Made by a program: the position numbers and the translations under genes
Shown here: in pieces, positions 1 to 5,150 of the stretch
Layout: every line of letters begins with the position of its first letter
Position numbering within the stretch: position 1 is the stretch's first letter
From: Clostridia bacterium
GTDB lineage: Bacteria > Bacillota > Clostridia > Christensenellales > UBA1242
Assembly (NCBI GenBank): GCA_017399515.1
Contig: JAFQBZ010000201.1
Coordinates: 1 to 5,442, forward strand
Direction: 5' to 3'
Length of the DNA stretch: 5,442 nucleotides
Notes under the pieces: model-generated
Database searches by the model: none
Told to the model about the DNA's origin: nothing
Seen by the model: the letters and a program-made list of their open reading frames with translations, nothing else

Positions 1-519
1 GATAACAGAAGAAAGTGCTGTTCCAAACATAACAAGAATAAGCACATCAATAAAAATTAAAAGCACATCAACAAATGATAAATACCAGCCAACAATTGCA
101 AGATAAACAAAGCACGCAAGAGTGGTAACCACACAAATCAAAAGTGTTGAAATGAATGATGCCAGATAATAAGAAATTGCAAGTTTGCTCTTTTTTAGTG
201 GAGCAATAAGCAAATCATTTCTCGCCCCTGACACTTTGTCATTCACCATAAGCATATTTGAGCAGAACGCAACCGTCACCGCGCAAACAGCAAGCAGTGA
301 CGAAAATAACTGTGCCCCCACAAGCCCATCAATAACCTTGTCATCAAGCACAACACCTTCTGGCATTGCCTTTAAATAACTGTCGGTGTACATACTGCCT
401 AAAAAGATAATGTAAAGCCCCAAGAGAATCAAAGGGGTGGCAAGTGAAACAAAAAACATACCCTTGTCTTTAAAAAACATTTTCACATTGCGTTTGGTAA
501 GTTTAGATAGTGTTTTCAT
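1..519 (-). CDS. ABC-2 type transporter permease, N-terminal part (cut by left edge)
   Basis: I translated 173 codons from the ATG at 519 down to base 1; the stop lies outside the window. The basic N-terminus (MKTLSKLTKRNVKMFFKDKG) is followed by a hydrophobic helix at about residues 22-41, an extracytoplasmic-looking loop at 42-69, and further helices at about 70-91, 114-144 and 148-170. Between the second and third helices is a segment typical of ABC-2 permeases: NDKVSGARNDLLIAP (93-107), a charged stretch with Gly and a Leu-x-x-x-Pro pattern. It should be the membrane half of an exporter powered by the ATPase directly upstream. The ATG shares its A with the TAA of the ATPase gene (TAATG), and a strong GAGGAGGA box lies at 526-533, inside the ATPase's last codons, so the two are probably translationally coupled. 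The family is clear; the substrate is unknown. Confidence 0.88.
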   Translation of the reverse strand, partial: MKTLSKLTKRNVKMFFKDKGMFFVSLATPLILLGLYIIFLGSMYTDSYLKAMPEGVVLDDKVIDGLVGAQLFSSLLAVCAVTVAFCSNMLMVNDKVSGARNDLLIAPLKKSKLAISYYLASFISTLLICVVTTLACFVYLAIVGWYLSFVDVLLIFIDVLILVMFGTALSSVI

Positions 520-1430
520 TAGCCTTCCTCCTCTTGAATTTTCTTTCCTGTGGCAGACAAAAACACATCGTCCATTTTACCTTTTGTGATTTCAAAATCT
601 TCAAACACTTCAGGGTGTTTCAAAATGAGTTCAGTTGCTTCGGCAGTGTTTTTCACCTCAACCCTAAACCCATCAGGAAGCACTTCATAATCTTTCTTCA
701 ACTTTTTTACTTTTGCTTCAGTGGTGTTATAAAGTGTGATAAAGTCACCGGTAAACTGATTTTTAAGTTCAATCGGTGTGCCTTCAGCCACAATCTTACC
801 TTGGTCAAGAATCACCACATAGTCAGCATCAGCCGCTTCTTCCATATAATGTGTTGTTAAAAACACAGTGATTTTATTTTCTTTGCGAAGCCTGTCAATA
901 ACACCCCAAACCATTTTTCTGGTCTGTGGATCAAGCCCTGTTGTTGGCTCGTCTAAAATCAAAATTTCAGGCTTGTGAATAAGTGCACGCGCAATATCAA
1001 CTCTTCTTCTCTGCCCACCTGAAAGTTTTGAGTATGTTCTCTTTAAAATTTTGTCAAGGTCTAAAAGTGCTGAAAGTTCTTCAAGCCTTTTGCTAAAAGC
1101 CTTTCCATAAATGCCATAAAGCGAAGCCCTGTTTTCCAAATTTTCATAAACAGTTAGCACCTTGTCAAGCACTGAGTTTTGATAAACCACACCAAGTGAT
1201 GCTTTTGCACCAAACTCATCTTCTTCTAAATCTTTGCCATTAATTTTAATGGTTCCAGAATCTTTTTCATAAACCCCACAAATCATATTAATTGTGGTTG
1301 ACTTTCCAGCACCATTAAGCCCCAAAAATGCAAAAAGACTGCCTTTATGAACATCAAAAGAGATGTCATCAACAGCCTTAATTTCACCAAAATATTTCTT
1401 CAAATTTTTAATTTCAATAATATTTTCCAT
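519..1430 (-). CDS. ABC transporter ATP-binding protein, DrrA-type
   Basis: A 303-residue ATPase expected to power the permease encoded next. Numbered from the ATG at 1430: Walker A GLNGAGKST at 37-45, Q-loop Gln84 followed by SVLDKVLTVYENL, signature LSGGQRRR at 136-143, Walker B ILILDEP at 156-162 with catalytic Glu161, D-loop GLDP, and switch His194. The LD..LT..ENL stretch after the Q-loop, the LSGGQRRR signature and a C-terminal DVFLSATGK segment are typical of the daunorubicin-resistance (DrrA)/ABC-2 exporter ATPases. All catalytic residues are present. The Pro usual in Walker A (GPNGAGKS/T) is Leu here, a tolerated variant. The frame can be extended to a TTG at 1445, but the ATG at 1430 begins where family alignment begins and has a weak GGGA at 1437-1440. 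It lies 26 bases after dtd in the same operon. The exported substrate (drug, lipid, peptide) cannot be told from the sequence. Confidence 0.93.
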   Translation of the reverse strand: MENIIEIKNLKKYFGEIKAVDDISFDVHKGSLFAFLGLNGAGKSTTINMICGVYEKDSGTIKINGKDLEEDEFGAKASLGVVYQNSVLDKVLTVYENLENRASLYGIYGKAFSKRLEELSALLDLDKILKRTYSKLSGGQRRRVDIARALIHKPEILILDEPTTGLDPQTRKMVWGVIDRLRKENKITVFLTTHYMEEAADADYVVILDQGKIVAEGTPIELKNQFTGDFITLYNTTEAKVKKLKKDYEVLPDGFRVEVKNTAEATELILKHPEVFEDFEITKGKMDDVFLSATGKKIQEEEG

Positions 1431-1456
1431 ATTAGTTCCCAGCAAGTTTAATCAGT

Positions 1457-1894
1457 TTAAATTTCTTCATAAATATATGTTCCAGGCCCATCAGCAACCA
1501 TTTCAATTTCCATATAAGTTCTAAACGCACCTGAAGCAGTTTTCACTTGTTCGTGAAGTATTTTAAGCACTTCTTCATACATCGGTTCTGCAACTTCTGG
1601 CCTTGCAGCCCTAATAAAGTCTGGTCTGTTTGTGCCTTTAACATTACCATAAAGCGTGAAATTGCTAACCAGCATAATCTCACCTTTAATGTCAAAAATG
1701 CTCTTGTTTGTCTTTCCATTTTCATCATCAAAAATGCGAAGTTTCAAAATCTTGTCAGCAATCTTTTTTGCGTTTTGAATTTTATCATCAACCGACACGC
1801 CAAGAAGCACAAGCATGCCATTTCCAATTTCACTATATTTCTCACCATTTGAATATAGCACTGCTTTTTTAACTTTTTGAACAACAATTTTCAT
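1457..1894 (-). CDS. dtd: D-aminoacyl-tRNA deacylase
   Basis: A 145-residue protein, the normal length for Dtd, a cytosolic homodimer that hydrolyses D-aminoacyl-tRNA (and glycyl-tRNA-Ala) to keep D-residues out of translation. Family landmarks are present throughout: MKIVVQKVKKAVL at the N-terminus, GNGMLVLLGV at 24-33, ADKILKLRIFDDENGKTN at 46-63, SNFTLYG at 77-83, NRPDF at 89-93, AARPEVAEPMYE at 96-107, and the Gly-Pro of the active-site loop at 136-137. Three normally strict spots differ from the consensus as I know it: SQFTL is SNFTL (Asn78), NDGPVT is ADGPGT (134-139), and the FGAxM-like segment is FRTYM (124-128). The Gly-cisPro pair that gates chirality is kept, so activity is plausible but unproven. 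The ATG lies one base past the TAA of the upstream gene, with an AAGGTG box at 1905-1910. Confidence 0.93.
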   Translation of the reverse strand: MKIVVQKVKKAVLYSNGEKYSEIGNGMLVLLGVSVDDKIQNAKKIADKILKLRIFDDENGKTNKSIFDIKGEIMLVSNFTLYGNVKGTNRPDFIRAARPEVAEPMYEEVLKILHEQVKTASGAFRTYMEIEMVADGPGTYIYEEI

Positions 1895-1895
1895 A

Positions 1896-2645
1896 TTACT
1901 TTTTCACCTTCAATTTTTCAATCTCTTTAAGCCCTGCAACCTTTTCTGCAAGTTCCTTAATTTCATCTTTAAACTCAAATAAGATTTTTGAATAAACATC
2001 ATTAAGTCTTTGCTTCATTGCATTATTTTCTTCTTCAAATCTTTCTGAAAGCCCAATATCAACCAAACAGAAATCTGTGTAATGAAAAACATCTTCCATT
2101 AAATAATAAAGTTCTTTTGAAAGAATGTCGATAAGCACATAACAGTGAAGTTCATAACTTGAATGACCATTCTTGTTAAGTTTTTCAATAAACTCAACAA
2201 AACCACCTTTTGATTCAACACAGTCGTTGAGAGTTTTGAACACTTCTTTCAGCATAGGAATATGCTCATCAGAACGATACACCCAAGACGAAGACGCCAC
2301 TTCACCCAAAACCGAGCCGCATCTTTTATAGTTTATTTTTGCAGACTTTTTGAATGATTCAATGAACTCTTCATCAGTGGTGTTAAACTTTTTAAGTGCT
2401 TCTTGAAACTGCTCTTTAAACTTTTTGCCAAGCCACATATATCTAATTTTATAGCCTTTATAAATTGTTCTTGCACACTTATAAGTCACAATAAACACAA
2501 TTCCAAAAACAACACCAAAAATCAAAAACTGCCACTCAATGCAAGCCAAAATGAATGAGCAGAATGAAAGTGTCATTGTGGTTAAAGCAATTCCCAAAAA
2601 TATATTTTTAAGAGTGTCAGGGTTAATTGTTTTCTTTTTTGCCAT
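1896..2645 (-). CDS. Hypothetical two-TM membrane protein, first gene of the dtd-ABC operon
   Basis: I do not recognise this 249-residue protein. A Lys-rich N-terminus (MAKKKTINPDTLK) is followed by two hydrophobic helices at about residues 15-37 and 40-58, with a very short turn (EWQ) between them. A positively charged segment (CARTIYKGYKIR) then suggests that the remaining roughly 190 residues face the cytoplasm. That domain is mostly helical by composition, with few Gly or Pro. A final Glu/Lys/Leu-rich stretch from about 205 (ERFEEENNAMKQRL onward) to the end looks able to form a coiled coil. No enzymatic motif is visible. The start is firm: ATG at 2645 with GGAGGGG at 2650-2656, six bases away from the GGAGG core. 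It is the promoter-proximal gene of the operon, and its stop is one base from the dtd start. A structural or scaffolding membrane role is only a guess. Confidence 0.85.
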   Translation of the reverse strand: MAKKKTINPDTLKNIFLGIALTTMTLSFCSFILACIEWQFLIFGVVFGIVFIVTYKCARTIYKGYKIRYMWLGKKFKEQFQEALKKFNTTDEEFIESFKKSAKINYKRCGSVLGEVASSSWVYRSDEHIPMLKEVFKTLNDCVESKGGFVEFIEKLNKNGHSSYELHCYVLIDILSKELYYLMEDVFHYTDFCLVDIGLSERFEEENNAMKQRLNDVYSKILFEFKDEIKELAEKVAGLKEIEKLKVKK

Positions 2646-2679
2646 AACGCCCCTCCAAATAAAATAATATCTTAATTAA

Positions 2680-2708
2680 AGAATAAAACTTTTCAAATTG
2701 TTTTGCAA
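2680..2708 (-). promoter_or_regulatory. Probable sigma-A promoter of the four-gene operon
   Basis: Read on the minus strand, -35 TTGCAA (2703-2708) is followed by a 17-base spacer and -10 TATTCT (2680-2685). Transcription would start near 2673, leaving a leader of about 28 bases that ends in the GGAGGGG ribosome site. It lies just downstream of the terminator of the neighbouring leftward gene, where a new promoter is needed. Each hexamer matches consensus at four of six positions, so strength is probably moderate. Confidence 0.55.
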
Positions 2709-2755
2709 GAGATTTAATCAACAACCCCCACAAAACCCAAATTTTCAGCACAAAA

Positions 2756-2779
2756 AAAGAAAGGCTTTCACCTTTCTTT
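2756..2779 (-). terminator. Rho-independent terminator of the 109-aa gene
   Basis: Perfect 9-bp inverted repeat (AAAGAAAGG/CCTTTCTTT) with a six-base loop. On the minus strand the 3' arm runs into a row of T residues (CTTTCTTTTTTTG). It lies 13 bases after the stop codon of the 109-aa gene and before the promoter of the next leftward operon. The stem is only moderately stable because it is AT-rich. Confidence 0.75.
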
Positions 2780-2792
2780 AATCTCAAAACAA

Positions 2793-3122
2793 TTATTGCA
2801 TTTGTCTTTCTGCATACGCTCTCATTTCTTCTAACTTTTGCTTTAATTCTTTTGTGTCAGCAACATGACAAGCAGCGTTTCTGTAACCCACAACTTTCTT
2901 TCCTGTTGTTCTTGTTGCTTGAGCCAATGCCTTTTCAGCAAGAGTAGGATTTTCCACAATATAAGTTCTGCCATCTTCTATATGATAATATTCCAAACCG
3001 GCAGTTTCAGCATTCTCTCTTTGCTTTCTTCTAATGTAAGCATGTGCACCAATAGGTTGCATATCCCAATCATCACCTTCAACAATTCTTCTATCTAAAA
3101 AAATTCCACATTTTAATTTCAT
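2793..3122 (-). CDS. Hypothetical 109-aa protein (orphan, monocistronic)
   Basis: No family recognised. The 109 residues are soluble and strongly charged, with no membrane helix or signal peptide. Visible parts are a short hydrophobic start (MKLKCGIFL), an acidic/aromatic segment (GDDWDMQPIGAHAY, 16-29), a basic stretch (IRRKQRE, 30-36), an Ala-rich helix (about 59-72, NPTLAEKALAQATR), and a C-terminal amphipathic Lys/Glu helix (90-109). A Cys-His pair sits at 85-86, plus Cys5 and two more His (27, 47), with no clear metal-binding spacing. The start is set by a perfect GGAGGA box at 3130-3135, seven bases before the ATG at 3122. An in-frame TTG at 3137 would place the ribosome site inside the gene. 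It has its own strong promoter and its own terminator. It contains more Ala, Arg, Gly and Glu than its Lys/Asn/Ile-rich neighbours. Confidence 0.8.
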   Translation of the reverse strand: MKLKCGIFLDRRIVEGDDWDMQPIGAHAYIRRKQRENAETAGLEYYHIEDGRTYIVENPTLAEKALAQATRTTGKKVVGYRNAACHVADTKELKQKLEEMRAYAERQMQ

Positions 3123-3156
3123 AAATTTATCCTCCAAGCCCTTTAAGGCTACTTAT

Positions 3157-3185
3157 ATTATACCAAAAACAACATTAAAAAGCAA
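3157..3185 (-). promoter_or_regulatory. Strong extended -10 promoter of the 109-aa gene
   Basis: On the minus strand, -35 TTGCTT (3180-3185), a 17-base spacer, then a perfect -10 TATAAT (3157-3162) preceded by TGG, giving an extended -10 (TGnTATAAT). Transcription should start near 3150. The leader of about 28 bases carries a short AGCC...GGCT inverted repeat (3137-3150) and then the GGAGGA ribosome site. It is the best promoter match in the window. Confidence 0.75.
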
Positions 3186-3221
3186 TAGTTTTTGTATTTT
3201 TTTCATAACTATCAAGTAAAC

Positions 3222-3252
3222 AAAAAAGACAGCCATTATTTGCTGTCTTTTT
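3222..3252 (-). terminator. Rho-independent terminator overlapping the stop codon of the six-TM gene
   Basis: Perfect 11-bp inverted repeat, AAAAAGACAGC (3223-3233) against GCTGTCTTTTT (3242-3252), with an eight-base loop. On the minus strand the 5' arm encodes the last codons of the gene (Lys-Asp-Ser), the TAA stop at 3236-3238 lies in the loop, and the 3' arm continues into TTTTTTG. A translating ribosome would cover the stem until release. Confidence 0.82.
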
Positions 3253-4072
3253 GTATCTTTTTAGTTTTTTGCGCTTGTTTGGTTTCTTTTTTTTCTGCTC
3301 TTTTTGTTTGCTTAACTTGAATTTTGTTTTGCTTTGCTTGTTTGTGTGCACTCAACTCTTTTTGTGCTTCTTGTTCTTTTTCTCTTTCGCAAAGTTTTTT
3401 GTAATACTCATTATATTCATCAGCGCACACCCAATCAAAAACCTCGTCAGCCGAAATCAAATCATCAGCCGCAAACGCTAAATATAACAGTGCAATCGCA
3501 AAAATTGGAGATGTTACAACCAATATAACAATATGAGTAACGCCCCACATATCCAAGTGGAAGAACAACGCAACACCAATAATTGCAAAAAGCACACCAA
3601 TATCAGAATAAATTGGGTTTATTTGCTTGCAAATGCAAATAATAATGTTAACAAGTGCAAGAATTGCAGAAAGTGTGAGCGATGCAATAAGATAATAAAT
3701 TGAACCCTTGCTCAAAGCAGGAACCCAATTAGCAAGAATTGCAAGCACCACAAACCCTATAATTGCAACCCATAACACACATCTTTTCACAACTGCAAAA
3801 ATGCGAAGTTTTGGATAATCTTCAAGTTCTTGGTCATCATCAAAATCAGTGTGAAAATCAATAAGTGCTTTAAGTCTTGCAATAGGTCTTGCAAACCCAG
3901 CAATTGTGATAATCAAAAACACAATAAGAAGTGCCTCATAAGTGTAAAGCCATTCAACTTCCATATAACGCGAATTTATGCCGGCTAAATATTTGTCAAA
4001 ATAACCAAGATAAATAAACGGAGTGAATATAAGCCCCAAAATGCCAATAATTTTAAATATCCAATATTTCAT
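3236..4072 (-). CDS. Hypothetical six-TM membrane protein with Lys/Gln-rich cytoplasmic tail
   Basis: No family recognised for these 278 residues. Hydrophobic helices lie at about 5-25, 44-62, 96-115, 125-148, 156-172 and 179-200. An acidic loop (DFDDDQELEDYPK, 76-88) lies between helices two and three. After the last helix comes an acidic stretch (AADDLISADEVFDW, 201-212), then a tail from about 220 that is almost wholly Lys, Gln, Glu, Ala and Thr, probably an exposed helix on the inside. No transporter motif or catalytic residue is visible. The ATG at 4072 is chosen because GGAGA lies at 4080-4084, seven bases upstream. The frame runs on to 4141, but those codons contain the promoter at 4113-4141, so the longer version is unlikely. 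The gene is monocistronic, with terminators on both sides. It could be a scaffold or stress-related membrane protein; function is unknown. Confidence 0.82.
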   Translation of the reverse strand: MKYWIFKIIGILGLIFTPFIYLGYFDKYLAGINSRYMEVEWLYTYEALLIVFLIITIAGFARPIARLKALIDFHTDFDDDQELEDYPKLRIFAVVKRCVLWVAIIGFVVLAILANWVPALSKGSIYYLIASLTLSAILALVNIIICICKQINPIYSDIGVLFAIIGVALFFHLDMWGVTHIVILVVTSPIFAIALLYLAFAADDLISADEVFDWVCADEYNEYYKKLCEREKEQEAQKELSAHKQAKQNKIQVKQTKRAEKKETKQAQKTKKIQKDSK

Positions 4073-4112
4073 ATAAATTTCTCCAATTGTAAAATTTAAC
4101 GATGTCGCCTTA

Positions 4113-4141
4113 ATTATATAATACAACCCCACAAACTTCAA
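4113..4141 (-). promoter_or_regulatory. Sigma-A promoter of the six-TM protein gene
   Basis: Minus strand: -35 TTGAAG (4136-4141), 17-base spacer, perfect -10 TATAAT (4113-4118). The predicted start near 4106 leaves a leader of about 35 bases with GGAGA before the ATG at 4072. The -35 box begins three bases after the T-run of the preceding terminator. Confidence 0.72.
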
Positions 4142-4144
4142 AAC

Positions 4145-4176
4145 AAAAAAGATAGCCTTTTCCGGCTATCTCTTTT
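4145..4176 (-). terminator. Rho-independent terminator, probably for the frame at 4181-4357
   Basis: Stem GATAGCC/GGCTATC (4151-4157 with 4164-4170) and a six-base loop, extended by A-T pairs and one G-T pair to about 13 bp. On the minus strand it ends in TTTTTTGTTTTG. It follows the TAA at 4181-4183 by four bases, which implies that the leftward frame there is, or was, transcribed. On the plus strand the tail TCTTTTAATTTT is weaker. Confidence 0.75.
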
Positions 4177-4180
4177 AATT

Positions 4181-4357
4181 TTAGATTATAAACACAATAG
4201 CAGTCACAATAAGCGCGCCAATAACAGCGGTAATCAAATTTTTCATTTTAGATTTTTCAATGTGCTTTTTAATAGTGTTTCTAACGCCTGCTTTTTTTGC
4301 GTTGCTTCCAATTTGAATTTCAGGATATGAAACATAGTCTTTCGTAACAAAATTCTT
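4181..4357 (-). pseudogene. Startless reading frame ending in a C-terminal membrane helix; likely gene remnant
   Basis: Between two TAA codons lie 58 open codons. The reading begins KNFVTKDYVSYPEIQIGSN, continues with a basic segment (AKKAGVRNTIKKHIEKSK, 20-37) and ends in one hydrophobic helix (LITAVIGALIVTAIVFII, 41-58) at the very C-terminus. Codon choice resembles the neighbouring genes and a terminator follows directly, so it looks like true coding sequence. No ATG, GTG or TTG opens it. The only in-frame ATG (4246) would give a 21-residue peptide made almost entirely of the helix, and it has no ribosome site. A different frame just upstream also stays open, with residues such as ANTLSLVAKRIL, so an ancestral frameshift near 4340-4350 is possible. 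Alternatives are a 5'-truncated gene, a small tail-anchored protein with an unusual start, or a sequencing error. I do not recognise the family. Confidence 0.5.
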
Positions 4358-4379
4358 TTAGCCACCAAACTAAGAGTGT

Positions 4380-4408
4380 TTGCCAGAATAAAATTTTTAT
4401 GTTATTCT
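4380..4408 (+). promoter_or_regulatory. Sigma-A promoter of the YitT-family gene
   Basis: -35 TTGCCA (4380-4385, five of six consensus), 17-base spacer, -10 TATTCT (4403-4408) preceded by TGT, an extended -10. Transcription would start near 4415, giving a leader of about 15 bases with AAAGAGG (4419-4425) before the ATG at 4430. A short inverted repeat CAAAC-N7-GTTTG (4366-4382) touches the -35 box. Confidence 0.62.
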
Positions 4409-4429
4409 TAAAAATAATAAAGAGGTTTT

Positions 4430-5080
4430 ATGTTTAAATTTGTTAAGGCAAAATCATGCTTAATCATTTTCGTAAGTTGCGTTTTTATGGCGTTTGGCGT
4501 TTATAACATTCACTCACTTTCAGGAATCACTGAAGGTGGCGTTTTAGGTGCAACTTTGCTTCTTGACAATTGGTTTGGCATCAGCCCTGCAATCACAACC
4601 ATAATTTTCAATGCAATTTGTTATTTCATTGGCTGGAGGGTTCTTGGAAAAGAGTTTTTGTTTTATTCTTCTTTTGGAACAATCTGTTATTCCCTTTCTT
4701 ACGCTGTTTTTGAGGCCGTTGGTCCACTCTTTCCAGAAATCGCAAACAATCAACTTTTGGCAGCAGTGTTTGGAGCAATCTTTGTGGGCGTGGGCGCAGG
4801 CTTTTGCGTTAGAGAAAGTTGTGCCCTTGGCGGAGATGACGCCCTTGCAATGTCACTTTCAAAAATCACACACATTCATATTCAGTGGCTATATTTAATC
4901 AGCGATTTAACTGTTTTGGCACTGTCACTCACATACATTCCACTCACAAAAATATTATATTCAGTTTTAACTGTTGTGCTTTCAGGTCAAATAATCGGCT
5001 TTATTGAACGCTTCGACAAAACCAAACCTCAAAACACACAAACCACAACCCCTCAAACAGAATCACAAACAAAACAATAA
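4430..5080 (+). CDS. YitT-family (DUF161) membrane protein, short form
   Basis: A 216-residue integral membrane protein matching the YitT/DUF161 pattern. It has a first helix (about 9-27), then SGITEGGVLGATLLL (31-45), a family hallmark. Next come FNAICYFIGWRVLGKEF (60-76), corresponding to the usual N....lG...lGk.f, and a Gly-rich helix with GVGAGFCVRESCALGGDDALA (120-140), the duplicated GG(T/D)D motif. Final helices lie at about 153-171 and 174-192. Family members are usually about 280 residues with a cytoplasmic DUF2179 domain after the helices. Here that domain is absent, replaced by a 20-residue Thr/Gln/Pro-rich tail (197-216). The biochemical role of the family is poorly defined; a transport function has been suggested. 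ATG at 4430 has AAAGAGG five bases upstream. It is the only rightward gene, a single transcription unit with its own promoter and terminator. Confidence 0.88.
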   Translation: MFKFVKAKSCLIIFVSCVFMAFGVYNIHSLSGITEGGVLGATLLLDNWFGISPAITTIIFNAICYFIGWRVLGKEFLFYSSFGTICYSLSYAVFEAVGPLFPEIANNQLLAAVFGAIFVGVGAGFCVRESCALGGDDALAMSLSKITHIHIQWLYLISDLTVLALSLTYIPLTKILYSVLTVVLSGQIIGFIERFDKTKPQNTQTTTPQTESQTKQ

Positions 5081-5085
5081 CAAAT

Positions 5086-5113
5086 AAAAAGATAGCAAAA
5101 TTGCTATCTTTTT
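5086..5113. terminator. Bidirectional rho-independent terminator between convergent genes
   Basis: Perfect 11-bp inverted repeat AAAAAGATAGC/GCTATCTTTTT around a six-base loop (AAAATT). It has five A residues on one side and five T on the other, so either strand gives a stem followed by a T-run. It lies six bases after the stop of the YitT-family gene and 37 bases past the stop of the leftward gene at the right edge. Confidence 0.85.
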
Positions 5114-5150
5114 CAATAATATTCTATTTATTGAACCTATATAGATTTTA

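Noticed and set aside
510..860. Rightward open frame of 116 codons opposite the ABC ATPase
   Set aside because: It lies fully antisense to a gene with all ABC motifs, is rich in Phe, His and Cys as expected of a reverse-strand shadow, and has no ribosome site.
1547..1852. Rightward open frame of 101 codons opposite dtd
   Set aside because: Antisense shadow of a well-identified gene; no promoter or ribosome site and no recognisable domain.
2793..3137. 109-aa protein as one half of a toxin-antitoxin pair
   Set aside because: It has its own promoter and terminator with no partner gene in the unit, and no toxin or DNA-binding motif is visible.
3137..3150. AGCC...GGCT repeat in the leader of the 109-aa gene as a riboswitch or attenuator
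   Set aside because: Four-base arms in a leader of about 28 bases are too small for a riboswitch and there is no competing structure.
3251..3528. Two overlapping rightward frames opposite the Lys-rich tail of the six-TM protein
   Set aside because: The Phe/Leu-rich translations are simply the complement of Lys/Glu/Gln codons; no ribosome site.
4366..4382. CAAAC-N7-GTTTG inverted repeat at the YitT-family promoter as an operator
   Set aside because: Five-base arms are expected by chance in AT-rich DNA, and no second copy or neighbouring regulator supports it.
4385..4410. Minus-strand -10 (TATTCT at 4385-4390) driving the frame at 4181-4357
   Set aside because: No acceptable -35 lies 16-18 bases upstream, and the frame has no start codon to serve.
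4544..4898. Leftward and rightward frames within the YitT-family gene
   Set aside because: Both lie inside a gene whose frame carries the DUF161 motifs; neither shows an independent start signal.
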